In this document: positions 1 through 7,855 of the stretch, one piece after another
Numbering within the stretch: the first letter of the stretch is position 1
Layout of the letters: every line of letters begins with the position of its first letter
Assembly: GCF_030915465.1 (NCBI RefSeq)
Contig: NZ_CP133267.1
Coordinates: forward strand, 2,386,501 to 2,450,500
Direction: 5' to 3'
Length of the DNA: 64,000 bases
DNA from: Neobacillus sp. PS3-34
GTDB lineage: Bacteria > Bacillota > Bacilli > Bacillales > Cytobacillaceae
Translations under genes and position numbers: made by a program
Notes under the pieces: model-generated
The model's database searches: none
What the model was told of the DNA's origin: nothing
The model's input: only the letters and a program-made list of their open reading frames with translations

Positions 1-2
1 CA

Positions 3-272
3 TCCTGGTGGCCATCAGGCAGGAGGCCGCTGACTTCACCGCCGCCATCGGCCGTTCCACAGGAAGGCCCAGCTCTATTTGCTGTTGACCCTGGCGCAAT
101 TAGACGATGCCTATATCGATTCACTTATGTTTGGCTGAATAATGGGAGGAATTTCTGGTTCTATCCAACCTTTTTGGGAAGGACATCAATTGCTGGATAT
201 CGTTGGCGGAGATTTAGGTGGGAGTACTACGGAACTGATTTAAATAGAATCCGTTCATTCAGATGTCAGTAA
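3..272 (+). CDS. Hypothetical protein, 3' part only
   Basis: The reading frame is open from the left window edge to a TAA at 270-272, so the 5' end is missing. The visible part is Pro/Ser-rich at first, then aromatic- and Arg-rich, with a block reading PGAIRRCLYRFTYVWL followed by FWFYPTFLGRTSIAGYRW. I recognise this Trp/Tyr/Arg-rich block only as the C-terminal half of small uncharacterised Bacillaceae proteins. No catalytic motif is visible and I assign no function. It is read as coding because this frame alone is open throughout and has protein-like composition. Confidence 0.55.
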   Translation, partial: SWWPSGRRPLTSPPPSAVPQEGPALFAVDPGAIRRCLYRFTYVWLNNGRNFWFYPTFLGRTSIAGYRWRRFRWEYYGTDLNRIRSFRCQ

Positions 273-344
273 CAAGCAAACGGTTATAAGGGAGCCTTTT
301 GGGGAAAATAATGTATATATTTATTTCACCAAGGAGGCGGCCGT

Positions 345-565
345 ATGAAAAAAGAGAATGAAACAATCCAAGCGAATCTAGAGATCAATGAACAGCTGGA
401 GGACGGGAAAGTACACGCTTCGGCTAAGGGCGAGACAGAAGCACAAAGTGCGAATCTGGAAATGCAGGATCGTTTTAGAGGTGAGAAAGAAAAGCCGCCG
501 AAGGCGTGTCACCGGCGTTTGTGTATAATCCAGCTGTAGATTTAAATCCTGAGGACGAAAAATAA
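345..565 (+). CDS. Small acidic hypothetical protein, frameshifted
   Basis: An ATG at 345 follows a strong ribosome binding site (aaggagg). It opens a small Glu/Lys/Gln-rich soluble protein. The first frame ends at 539 in an implausible Arg/Cys-rich tail. One frame over, the sequence continues sensibly (VSPAFVYNPAVDLNPEDEK) to a TAA at 563-565, right at a terminator hairpin. The shift is one missing base near 490-500 (restoring a G there gives AAGGCCGCC). The combined product is about 73 residues with no known domain. It converges on the LysM/3D gene and shares its terminator. Confidence 0.5.
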
Positions 566-590
566 AGCCGGCATAAATGCCGGCTTCTGT
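565..590. terminator. Bidirectional terminator
   Basis: A 10-bp perfect stem (AAGCCGGCAT / ATGCCGGCTT) with a 2-nt spacer and T-rich flanks. It sits between two convergent genes ending at 565 and 592. Confidence 0.8.
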
Positions 591-591
591 T

Positions 592-1164
592 TTATTTCAA
601 TATTTTTATTGTAACGGTTTTTCTTCCCCAATTAATGGCTTGCTTTTGGGATGGAAAGAAGATATCGATTACGTTTCCTTTAATCGCGCTTCCTTTGTCT
701 GCAGCTATAGCATAGCCGTAACCCTCAACATATACCTTTGTGCCTAATTTGATGAATTTAGGATCAACAGAAATGACCTTTTGATTAGGGTTCTTCTTTA
801 AGTTAATGCCTGTCGCTGTAATTCCTGAGCAGCTTTTGCAGTTCATTGTATAAGCAGATGCCTGAACCTTAAATTCTTTTACTACAGCTGGAGACTGCTT
901 TTTAACAGCGGCCGTCTGTTTTTTAACTACTGTAGCGCTGGCTTTCACTAGCTTTACCGTTAATTTTTGGTTGATCTTAATTTTATCGGAAGCCAGGTGA
1001 TTCATTTGTTTTAATTGCGAAATTGAAATATGGTATGTTTTTGCGATTTTGTATAATGAATCGCCACTTTTAACTGTATATGTATTAGATGCTGCTAAAG
1101 CTCCGTTATTGAATCCAAATATGAAAAAGAAAGCTGTAGTTAGTGTGAGTAGTATTTTTTTCAA
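592..1164 (-). CDS. LysM and 3D domain cell-wall protein (YocH-like)
   Basis: Secreted cell-wall protein of 190 residues. A signal peptide (residues 1-24, Lys-Lys then a hydrophobic core ending ALAA) is followed by one LysM peptidoglycan-binding repeat (about 28-72, YTVKSGDSLYKIAKTY) and a Lys/Val/Ala linker. The C-terminal 3D domain (about 100-188) has the conserved Asp residues in ISVDPKF, AADKGSA and NVIDIFF. The 3D fold is the double-psi barrel of lytic transglycosylase-like enzymes, so a peptidoglycan-cleaving role is likely but inferred. B. subtilis YocH has this architecture and is under WalRK control. Direct-repeat half-sites upstream (1201-1250) would fit that. Confidence 0.85.
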   Translation of the reverse strand: MKKILLTLTTAFFFIFGFNNGALAASNTYTVKSGDSLYKIAKTYHISISQLKQMNHLASDKIKINQKLTVKLVKASATVVKKQTAAVKKQSPAVVKEFKVQASAYTMNCKSCSGITATGINLKKNPNQKVISVDPKFIKLGTKVYVEGYGYAIAADKGSAIKGNVIDIFFPSQKQAINWGRKTVTIKILK

Positions 1165-1200
1165 ATCCTTAAACCCCTTTTCTATCAGTACTATTAAAAT

Positions 1201-1250
1201 AGCACACCAATGTTACAGTTATGTTTCAATAGTTTACTAGTTTTGTTACA
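1201..1250 (-). promoter_or_regulatory. Possible WalR half-sites upstream of the YocH-like gene
   Basis: On the minus strand two hexamers TGTAAC occur, each followed after 5 nt by a degenerate second half: TGTAAC-N5-TAGTAA (1234-1250) and TGTAAC-N5-TGTGCT (1201-1217). The known WalR box is TGTWAH-N5-TGTWAH. The first half-sites are perfect and the second ones poor, so this is only suggestive. Confidence 0.35.
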
Positions 1251-1308
1251 AATTGTTTGATTATTGAAAAAAATTAACACAGCATTTTCATAGTAAAAAA
1301 ATAAAAGG

Positions 1309-1341
1309 ACAAGCCCAATTTCTATCAAATCGGGCTTGTCC
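1309..1341. terminator. Terminator for the small minus-strand gene
   Basis: Stem GGACAAGCCC / GGGCTTGTCC with a loop of about 14 nt, lying just downstream of the stop of the 48-residue minus-strand gene at 1360. On that strand it is followed by a T-rich stretch. Confidence 0.65.
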
Positions 1342-1359
1342 AGTGTCTAAAGCTGGTTT

Positions 1360-1506
1360 TTACTTAGTCTTGCTGCGTTGGTCCTTATTGCGTTTGTTGC
1401 CTTTGCTATTGTCTCCGCTGATAAATTCATTCGCCAATTCTGCCTGGTAGTGCCCCTGCTGCGGTGCATTCTGATTTCCGCTACCTTTGTTAATCTTCTT
1501 GGTCAT
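1360..1506 (-). CDS. Small basic hydrophilic protein, possible spore protein
   Basis: A 48-residue gene with a clear ribosome binding site (ggaaggag, 7 nt before the ATG at 1504-1506) and its own terminator at 1309-1341. The product starts MTKKINKGSGNQNAPQQGHY and ends in an Asn/Lys/Arg-rich tail. It has no hydrophobic segment and no Cys or Trp. The Gln/Asn/Gly/Lys-rich composition and the short ELANEF block resemble minor small acid-soluble spore proteins, but I cannot match it to a named Ssp family. The frame is supported by the start signals, codon use and terminator, not by homology. Confidence 0.65.
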   Translation of the reverse strand: MTKKINKGSGNQNAPQQGHYQAELANEFISGDNSKGNKRNKDQRSKTK

Positions 1507-1648
1507 TTCAACATCTCCTTCCTACAGTCTAGTTTTAGTTTGCCAAGCTCTTTTTCAATTATTAATTTTTCAAGAAGTAGGAAGATGATGTCATTTTGTC
1601 GAAAGGGATGAAATGAACTTTTTAAAAAGAATAGGAAGTGGCCCAATA

Positions 1649-2155
1649 ATGAATGTCTTTTTGCAAAAAGCAGCTCCAACAGAAAAAAATATCCTGCGGA
1701 ATCTTTATTCCTTTTATCTGCATGACCTATCCGCTTATTCTGCTTCGCTGAAAACGAATTCAGAAGGCACGTTTGAATTTGATGCATTTGACCTAATATG
1801 GGAAAAGGAAGGGCTTACCCCTTATTTCATTAAATACAATGAAGAACTGGCGGGTTTTTTATTGCTGATTGAACCACCGCTTGCAAAAAGAGCGGATTAT
1901 TCCATCAACGACTTTTTCCTTTTTAACCAGTACCGCCGAAAAGGAATCGGAGAGGAAGCATTAAGAATTCTATGGGATGAGAAGCCGGGCAGCTACTATA
2001 TCGTCCAACTAAGTACCAATCAAAAAGCAGTCGCATTTTGGAAAAAAATCTTTCAACGTTTTTCTTTGCCGTTTGAAGAAACGCTTGGAACGGAAGATGG
2101 GGAGGAAATCGTTTCACAGATCGTTTCAGCTGAAATCATTAAGGAGTTGAAGTGA
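1649..2155 (+). CDS. GNAT family N-acetyltransferase
   Basis: The product is about 168 residues with the GNAT pattern: an N-terminal strand-helix, an acceptor-side strand (YFIKYNEELAGFLLLIEP), then the acetyl-CoA-binding signature QYRRKGIGEEALRILW and a C-terminal STNQKAVAFWKKIF helix typical of the fold. The substrate cannot be predicted. An upstream ATG at 1613 is in frame. I prefer 1649 because MNVFLQKA matches usual GNAT starts and is preceded by aggaag, while 1613 would add a 12-residue tail. It lies 1 nt upstream of the AlkD gene, so the two form one operon. Confidence 0.75.
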   Translation: MNVFLQKAAPTEKNILRNLYSFYLHDLSAYSASLKTNSEGTFEFDAFDLIWEKEGLTPYFIKYNEELAGFLLLIEPPLAKRADYSINDFFLFNQYRRKGIGEEALRILWDEKPGSYYIVQLSTNQKAVAFWKKIFQRFSLPFEETLGTEDGEEIVSQIVSAEIIKELK

Positions 2156-2156
2156 A

Positions 2157-2825
2157 GTGGAATCTCTGGTGCACCTATTAACCAATCGATTTGAAGAACA
2201 TGGGGATAATGTAAAGGCGGGTCCGATGAAGGCATATATGAAAAATCACTTTCCCTTTCTTGGAATTAAGTCCCCGCTTCGCAGTGAGCTGGAAAAGCAA
2301 TTTTTTAAAGACACTGGAATATTGAAGGAACCTTTTAACCATGAATTTATTTTAAAGCTATGGGAGAAAGAGGAGCGTGAGTATCAATATACAGCCCTCG
2401 CTTATATAGCAAAATTTTTGAAAAAGCAGGATAAAAGTGACCTTGTGCTCATGGAAAGGCTGATAACGGAAAAATCATGGTGGGATACGGTTGACATGCT
2501 TGCCGCCAATCCGGTTGGAAAAATTGCAGAGGCTTTCCCTGAGGTGATTGGTGAGTCAATTGAAAACTGGTCTGTCAGTGATAATATGTGGCTGCGAAGG
2601 ACCTCCATCTTATTTCAGCTAAAGTTTAAGGGAAATACGGACGAAAAATTATTATACAGGTACATCCTTTTAAATGCGGACAGCAAGGAATTTTTTATCC
2701 AGAAGGCAATTGGCTGGGCATTAAGGGAGTATTCGAAAACAAATCCGGATTCAGTAAGGGGATTTATAGAGGGTAATCAGCTTGCGGCGCTGAGTGTACG
2801 GGAAGGAAGCAAGTATTTAAAATAA
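2157..2825 (+). CDS. DNA alkylation repair enzyme, AlkD-like
   Basis: A 222-residue all-helical protein of the AlkD/HEAT-repeat DNA glycosylase family, which excises N3- and N7-alkylated purines without base flipping. Visible family landmarks are the N-terminal PMKAYMKNHFPFLGI segment and the active-site block SWWDTVDMLAANPVG, which supplies the Trp and Asp needed for catalysis. The IGWALREYSKTNP helix lies near the end. The start is GTG at 2157, placed by the aaggag that overlaps the end of the GNAT gene. A paired acetyltransferase plus alkyl-base glycosylase suggests a small stress or repair operon, but that is inference. Confidence 0.85.
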   Translation: MESLVHLLTNRFEEHGDNVKAGPMKAYMKNHFPFLGIKSPLRSELEKQFFKDTGILKEPFNHEFILKLWEKEEREYQYTALAYIAKFLKKQDKSDLVLMERLITEKSWWDTVDMLAANPVGKIAEAFPEVIGESIENWSVSDNMWLRRTSILFQLKFKGNTDEKLLYRYILLNADSKEFFIQKAIGWALREYSKTNPDSVRGFIEGNQLAALSVREGSKYLK

Positions 2826-2928
2826 GCCGGCTGTCGATAATGAGTATTGGATAGAGGGGCTCTTTCTGTAACATATAAAAACAATCATGTTAGAATGTCA
2901 GAGTGAAATAAACAGAGAAGGTGAAAAC

Positions 2929-3780
2929 ATGATTAAGTGTATTGCAACAGATATGGATGGCACCCTGCTGAACTCAACACAGAAAGTCAGCAAGGAAAAT
3001 AAGGAAGCGATTTTAAAAGCGCAGGCGCAAGGAATAGAAGTTGTCGTTGCGACAGGGCGATCCTATCAGGAAGCCATTTTTGCCATTGAAGAGGCTGGAT
3101 TGAAATGCCCGATAATTGGCGTGAATGGAGCAGAAGTTCGGTCGGAAAATGGAGAAATCATCTCGGCAAATCCTCTTACAAAACAGGAAGCAAGAGAAGC
3201 GGCAGTTAAATTAATCGAAAATGAGGCCTATTTTGAGGTCTATACAAATAAAGGGACGTTCACTAATGATGCGGAGAAATCAGTTTCCATTATTGTGGAC
3301 GTGATTATGAGTGCGAACCCGGATGCAAATTATGAAGCAGCGATTAAAGCGGCAGACGCAAGAGTAAAAATAATCAATATTGTCGATGACTATGAAAAAC
3401 TGTTTGTGGATGACCAATATAAAATTTATAAATTGCTCGCTTTTTCATTCGACAGCGACAGGCTTGAGGCTGCAAGGCAGGCATTAGAGGAGATTCCAGG
3501 CATCGTTGCAAGTTCCTCAGGCGATGAGAACCTTGAAATTACAAGCAGAGATGCCCAAAAAGGAATCGCTCTTGAGGCATTTGCCAGCAGCCGGGGGATT
3601 TCCATGGCTGAAACGATGGCGATTGGCGATAATTACAATGATGTATCCATGTTTCAGAAAGCCGGCAGAGCTGTTGCAATGGGCAATGCGCCTGAATTGA
3701 TCAAAGCGCAATGCGATTATACGACGTTAACAAATGAAGAAAGCGGTGTGGCGAAAGCAATCCTCGAAGTTTTGCAATAA
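2929..3780 (+). CDS. Cof-type HAD-IIB phosphatase
   Basis: Haloacid dehalogenase-superfamily phosphatase, 283 residues, cytoplasmic. Motif I (DMDGTLLNS) follows the start directly. Motif II is the Thr-Gly of VATGRSYQEA, and motif IV is AIGDNYNDVSMF with its acidic pair. A C2B cap lies between them. Such proteins dephosphorylate sugar phosphates, pyridoxal phosphate or flavin precursors, and the substrate cannot be read from sequence. The start at 2929 is preceded by agaaggtg. An in-frame ATG at 2887 would add 14 residues ahead of the conserved MIKCIATDMDG and is rejected. It probably shares a transcript with the sugar dehydrogenase 18 nt downstream. Confidence 0.85.
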   Translation: MIKCIATDMDGTLLNSTQKVSKENKEAILKAQAQGIEVVVATGRSYQEAIFAIEEAGLKCPIIGVNGAEVRSENGEIISANPLTKQEAREAAVKLIENEAYFEVYTNKGTFTNDAEKSVSIIVDVIMSANPDANYEAAIKAADARVKIINIVDDYEKLFVDDQYKIYKLLAFSFDSDRLEAARQALEEIPGIVASSSGDENLEITSRDAQKGIALEAFASSRGISMAETMAIGDNYNDVSMFQKAGRAVAMGNAPELIKAQCDYTTLTNEESGVAKAILEVLQ

Positions 3781-3798
3781 AACGAAAGGAAAGGGTCT

Positions 3799-4865
3799 AT
3801 GAAGAAAATCTTTTCACTGTTATTTCTGGCTTTATTGTTAGCTGGCTGTTCGAATACATATTCAGAGAAAAAACCTGACGATATCGAGACGGTTGTTAAC
3901 CAGCCAGGGGTTGAAGTGGTTGCTGAAAATCTGAGTATTCCATGGTCCATTCAAAAAGCGGGGCAGGTTTTTTATATTAGTGAGCGGACGGGTACCATTG
4001 CCAGGGTCGAAAATGGCAGAGTCCGAAGGCAGCGTGCGATATTGGAAAAACCGCTGGCGAAAGCCGACGAAGCCGGACTGCTTGGCTTTATTCTCGACCC
4101 TCGTTTTGACGAGAACAAACGGGCATTTGCTTATTACACCTATACAGATTCTCGGGGGCAATTTAACCGGGCAGTGACGTTGAATTATGACGGCGAACAG
4201 TGGACAGAGGAAAGGATTCTTCTTGATCGAATTCCGAGTGCGCCGTGGATCACCATGGAGGCCGGCTGAAGATTGGTTCCGACCAAAAGCTATATATTAC
4301 TACAGGGGATGCGACCAGGCCTGAGTCGGCACAGGATTTAAGCAGCCTGAACGGTAAAATTCTGCGGATGAATCTGGACGGATCTATTCCAGCTGACAAT
4401 CCCTTCCCAAATTCATTTGTTTATAGCTATGGCCATCGCAATCCGCAGGGGCTGGCATGGATCAATGGTTCGTTATATGAGAGTGAGCATGGGCAATACG
4501 CGCATGATGAGGTGAACAGGATTAAACCGGGCGCCAATTACGGCTGGCCTGTTATCCAGGGGACTGAAAAAAAGAACGGCATGGAAGCTCCTTTATTCCA
4601 ATCTGGGGAAGAAACGTGGGCGCCATCGGGAATTGTTACATATAAAGACAAAATATATACTGCGACGCTAAGAGGCAATGCCGTCCGCGAATTTAATTTG
4701 TCAGAAGGTAAGAGCAGACCTGTCATTACAGGACTCGGCAGGATCCGCGATGTTTATATTGATGGGGAATATTTATATTTTGTCAGCAATAACACAGATG
4801 GCCGCGGCAATCCCCTCAAAAATGATGACAAACTTTACCGCGTACTCCTTAATGATATTAAATAA
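3799..4865 (+). CDS. PQQ-dependent sugar dehydrogenase-like lipoprotein, frameshifted
   Basis: Lipoprotein of about 355 residues of the six-bladed soluble glucose/sorbosone dehydrogenase family (YliI/Asd type). The N-terminus is a lipoprotein signal peptide with lipobox LAGC. Family blocks follow: ENLSIPWSI, GTIARVENG, EAGLLGFILDP, HHGGRLKIG, LYITTGDA, GHRNPQGLAW and ESEHG, and these shape the cofactor and Ca2+ site. The sequence breaks near 4246-4250, where one base is missing and the frame changes inside the HHGGR motif. All downstream motifs are intact, so this is read as one functional gene. PQQ use is inferred from the family. Some Gram-positive members may have another role. Confidence 0.8.
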
Positions 4866-4896
4866 CAGGGAAGCAAAGCTTTAGAAAAGACCTAAT

Positions 4897-4932
4897 AAAA
4901 AGAGTAGAGCTGATTCCAGCCCTACTCTTTTT
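4897..4932. terminator. Bidirectional terminator
   Basis: Stem AAAAAGAGTAG / CTACTCTTTTT (11 bp) with a 14-nt loop between two convergent genes. The TAG stop of the TetR gene lies within the right arm. Confidence 0.85.
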
Positions 4933-5572
4933 GTGACAAGCCATGCATGATAAATTGGATCGTCCGTTCTGTCTCTGCTTCATCATCCCACTCAATTTCC
5001 GGGACAATGAGGTATCGTGCGAGCAAATAGCCCATGATAGCGGAGGCAGCCAGCCTGACTGCACTAATGGACGGCATTTCAATAATTTGTCCCTTAGCCT
5101 GATAATGCTCAACCAGTTTGGCAAACCGTCCGAATGTTTGTTTTGCGATATGTTCCTTGAATTGTTCTCTTAATTCTGGCTGAAAAGGAATTTCCTGAAG
5201 CATGATTTTGAAAATATGAAAATGATTGTGCAGGAAATCCCTCCGGTTCTCAATCATCGCTCGCAGCAAATCCTCAAAATTCTCAAACTCACGGTCCAAT
5301 ACTTTATTTAAATCCTTTATGATAAACGGTGCGATCAGCTTTGCCATCATCGGTGTGACAATGGAAAGCAGCAAATCCTTTTTTGTTTTGTAATGGCGGA
5401 AAATCGTTCCTTCCGCTACGCCTGCCTTTTTGGCGATTTCACTCGTTGAGGTGGCGGCGAAGCCCTTTTCGGAAAAAGATTCGATTGCGGCGACAATAAT
5501 TTTCTTCTGCTTCTCCGTTAATTCGTCTTCATCCACAAACAGCTGCTGGATCATTAATTCTTCTTCTGACAT
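4922..5572 (-). CDS. TetR/AcrR-family repressor of the ABC exporter operon
   Basis: A 216-residue TetR-family regulator. The N-terminal helix-turn-helix is clear (FSEKGFAATSTSEIAKKAGV then GTIFRHYKTKKDLL, residues about 33-70). The C-terminal ligand domain is family-specific and the ligand unknown. It is the last gene of a three-gene operon with an ABC ATPase and permease, 24 nt after the permease, with AAAGGAG before the ATG. The two matching palindromes around the operon promoter (7378-7451) are its likely operators, so the operon would be autoregulated and opened by a transported or toxic compound. Confidence 0.85.
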   Translation of the reverse strand: MSEEELMIQQLFVDEDELTEKQKKIIVAAIESFSEKGFAATSTSEIAKKAGVAEGTIFRHYKTKKDLLLSIVTPMMAKLIAPFIIKDLNKVLDREFENFEDLLRAMIENRRDFLHNHFHIFKIMLQEIPFQPELREQFKEHIAKQTFGRFAKLVEHYQAKGQIIEMPSISAVRLAASAIMGYLLARYLIVPEIEWDDEAETERTIQFIMHGLSQKE

Positions 5573-5596
5573 TTTGTACTCCTTTAGAATAAAGCA

Positions 5597-6625
5597 TTAT
5601 ATTTTGCGGTACTTTTTCAAAGCAGCAATGTTTAATACCATAAATAACACGGAAAGACCCAATAACACAAGCAAATCGAGATAGATATGCTCCCATCCAT
5701 ACCCTCTTACCATTACATTCCGTAATGCGTCAGCCCCGTAATATAGCGGTGTCAGCGGTCCAATCCAGCTCAGCCAATCCGACATCGTATCAAGGTTGAA
5801 CAAGCCTGAAAAAAAGATCTGCGGAACAATGACAAGCGGGATAAACTGGATCATCTGCATTTCATTATTGGCAAAAGCGGACAGCAGGATACCAAGTGTC
5901 AGGGCTGACAGTGATAAAAGCAGGTTAATCAGCAAGACAAGCAGGAATGAGCCCTTCATCATCATATCCAAAACATAAATGGAATACCATGTGATAATGG
6001 TCGCCTGGATCATAGTGAAAACGCCAAATCCTAGAACGTATCCGGCAACAATTTCCCATCTCCGCAACGGGCTGGATAACAGCCTTTCAAGCGTGCCGCT
6101 CGTTCTTTCACGCAAGAATGAGACACCTGCAATCAGAAAGACAAAGAAGAAGGCAAAATATCCGAGCAGCACCGGCCAAAATAATCGAACTGGCTCATGC
6201 TTGCCGATCCGTGCAGGTAATCGACAGATAAATTATCAGTTTTCCCTCCGGGCATAAGGGGTTTGAAGCGCCTTTTGGATAGCAGTCAGGACGGACCGGT
6301 TTGTACTAGGGTCGCTTCCCTCAAGCATGATTTTCGGTGTCTGATTTTCAAATGTTAAATAGCCATCCAGGTTTCTTGCTTTTAAATCCTTTTTTGCGGT
6401 ACTGATGTTTTCGTAATTTTTTATTTTACTATCTTTAAAATCGAGTTGATTTGTAATCATACTTGGTACATTAACCAGCCCAATTTTTGGGTGATAATCC
6501 TTGCCGTTAAAAACAAGATTTAGCATCGTCAAGATAAGGATTGGTGCCACAATCATCATGGCCATCGTTCGTTTATCACGGAAAAATTGCCGCAGTATTC
6601 TTATCATTAATGCCTGAACACGCAT
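5597..6625 (-). CDS. ABC-2 type transporter permease, frameshifted
   Basis: Membrane permease of about 343 residues of the ABC-2 drug/lipid export type. It has an N-terminal helix (RTMAMMIVAPILILTML), a large extracytoplasmic domain, and a C-terminal bundle of five or more helices. The hallmark VSFLRERTSGTLERLLSSP lies before helix 3. The coding sequence is broken twice. Near 6245-6262 the frame shifts by +1 (extra C or two losses). At 6174-6177 one base is lost in a GGCC tract, and restoring a C gives the expected FDYFGPVLLGYF. It starts 2 nt after the ATPase gene behind GGAGGTG and pairs with it. Confidence 0.8.
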
Positions 6626-6627
6626 GC

Positions 6628-7347
6628 TTAAGCACCTCCGTAAACAAGGAACGCATCTTCAATCGTCCTTGATCCTGTATTTTCTTTTAGCTCAGCGGGA
6701 GAACCGACCGCAATTAGCTTTCCGTCCCGAATCATACCGAGACGGTCACATTTTTCTGCTTCATCCATGACATGGGTAGTGACAATGAGGGTTGTTCCTC
6801 TTGCCTTTAAATCGTAAAAACCATCCCAAATGCTTTTTCTCAATACAGGATCGATGCCGACAGTCGGTTCATCAAGGATAAGAAGCTCGGGTTCGTGCAG
6901 AAGAGCCGCAGCCAGGGATAGGCGCCGTTTCATTCCGCCCGAATAATTGGAAACAAGTTTATTTATATCACCTGATAAATGAACGAATTCCATGACCTCA
7001 TCCATTCTCTTTTTGCGCGGCTGCCCTTTCAGGCCGTAAAGCGAGGCGAAGAATTCAAGATTTTCTCGTGCGGACAGCTCCCCATACAAAGCGTCAGCCT
7101 GCGCCATATAGCCGACTCGCTCCATTAATGAGAGTGATGGCATTTTTTCTCCAAAAATTAAATTCTCGCCCTGTGTCGGAGTATCGAGTCCGACGAGTTC
7201 TTTGACAAGCGTAGTCTTTCCAGCACCAGATGGACCGAGAAATCCAAAAATTTCTCCTCGCTGAATTTCCAGATTGATATCCTTCAATACTTCGTGTTTT
7301 CCAAAAGACTTTGAAACATTATCGATCGTGATAATGGGTTTATTCAA
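6628..7347 (-). CDS. ABC transporter ATP-binding protein (ABC-2 exporter)
   Basis: Cytoplasmic ATPase of about 239 residues. Walker A is GPSGAGKTT, the signature NYSGGMKRRLSLA, Walker B LLILDEPTVGID, and the switch His is in VTTHVMDEAEKCD. The C-terminus has the ABC-A/ABC-2 drug-exporter style. I place the start at a TTG (7345-7347), 6 nt behind GAGGTG. A GTG at 7354-7356 would lie inside that ribosome binding site. It is the first gene of the operon with the permease and the TetR repressor. The cargo is unknown. Confidence 0.85.
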   Translation of the reverse strand: MNKPIITIDNVSKSFGKHEVLKDINLEIQRGEIFGFLGPSGAGKTTLVKELVGLDTPTQGENLIFGEKMPSLSLMERVGYMAQADALYGELSARENLEFFASLYGLKGQPRKKRMDEVMEFVHLSGDINKLVSNYSGGMKRRLSLAAALLHEPELLILDEPTVGIDPVLRKSIWDGFYDLKARGTTLIVTTHVMDEAEKCDRLGMIRDGKLIAVGSPAELKENTGSRTIEDAFLVYGGA

Positions 7348-7377
7348 GGTGATCACCTCTTTATAGGGTTTGTTTAG

Positions 7378-7395
7378 AGTGAGTAATCACTCACT
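7378..7395. promoter_or_regulatory. TetR operator 1
   Basis: Perfect 7-4-7 palindrome AGTGAGT-AATC-ACTCACT just downstream of the -10 box of the ABC operon promoter on the minus strand. Such GAGT-rich palindromes are typical TetR-family operators. The repressor gene is the third gene of the operon. Confidence 0.8.
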
Positions 7396-7405
7396 TGGTG
7401 GTTTT

Positions 7406-7433
7406 ATTATATGTGTGGGAAGATTATTTGTAA
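7406..7433 (-). promoter_or_regulatory. SigA-type promoter of the ABC-TetR operon
   Basis: On the minus strand -35 TTACAA (7428-7433), 16-bp spacer, -10 TATAAT (7406-7411). It is flanked on both sides by the operator palindromes. Confidence 0.75.
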
Positions 7434-7451
7434 AGTGAGTAATCACTCGCT
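7434..7451. promoter_or_regulatory. TetR operator 2
   Basis: Second palindrome AGTGAGT-AATC-ACTCGCT, one mismatch from perfect, abutting the -35 box. The centres of the two operators are 56 bp apart with the promoter between them. Confidence 0.75.
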
Positions 7452-7546
7452 TTTTTCTCAAAAAAACGACAGATTATGCGTGGAAATAAAGGTAAGAAGA
7501 GCAGTTGCATAACACGGACTTGGTTCAGGTGCTTGATGAGGGTCCG

Positions 7547-7659
7547 TATCTACATCAACCAAGCGTTTATCTACACTAAGTAGTCTATTATCTACACTAA
7601 GTAGTCTTGTATCTACATTAGATGGGAGCTTATCTACACAAACTCAGGGATTATCTACA
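7547..7659. repeat. Six TATCTACA iterons at exact 21-bp spacing
   Basis: The octamer TATCTACA begins at 7547, 7568, 7589, 7610, 7631 and 7652, always 21 bp apart. The 13-nt spacers are partly conserved (two contain CTAAGTAGTC). The 7452-7822 gap holds no gene that I can support. The motif is one base from a DnaA box (TTATCCACA), but no origin is expected here. Function unknown. Confidence 0.8.
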
Positions 7660-7822
7660 TTAAGCAAATTTGGATGCTAAAGTAGATGGCGGGTTCTGCA
7701 TGAATCAATTAAACTTCTACACGGAGGTGAGAAACTACTATATGTTTGTTAAAAATTTCACAAAAAACGCTCAACCTTCTACATTTCCTCAACCTTCTTC
7801 TGCAAGCCACTGATCCAGCAGC

Positions 7823-7851
7823 AAAAAAAATCCTGCTACTAGAAGCAGGAT
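7823..7851 (-). terminator. Terminator of the nos operon
   Basis: Minus-strand stem ATCCTGCT / AGCAGGAT followed by a run of eight T. It starts 5 nt after the stop of the last gene of the nos operon. Confidence 0.85.
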
Positions 7852-7855
7852 CCGC

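Noticed and set aside
7547..7659. DnaA-box cluster of an origin
   Set aside because: The motif is TTATCTACA or GTATCTACA, not TTATCCACA. There is no AT-rich unwinding region or dnaA/dnaN gene, and gene order places oriC outside the window.
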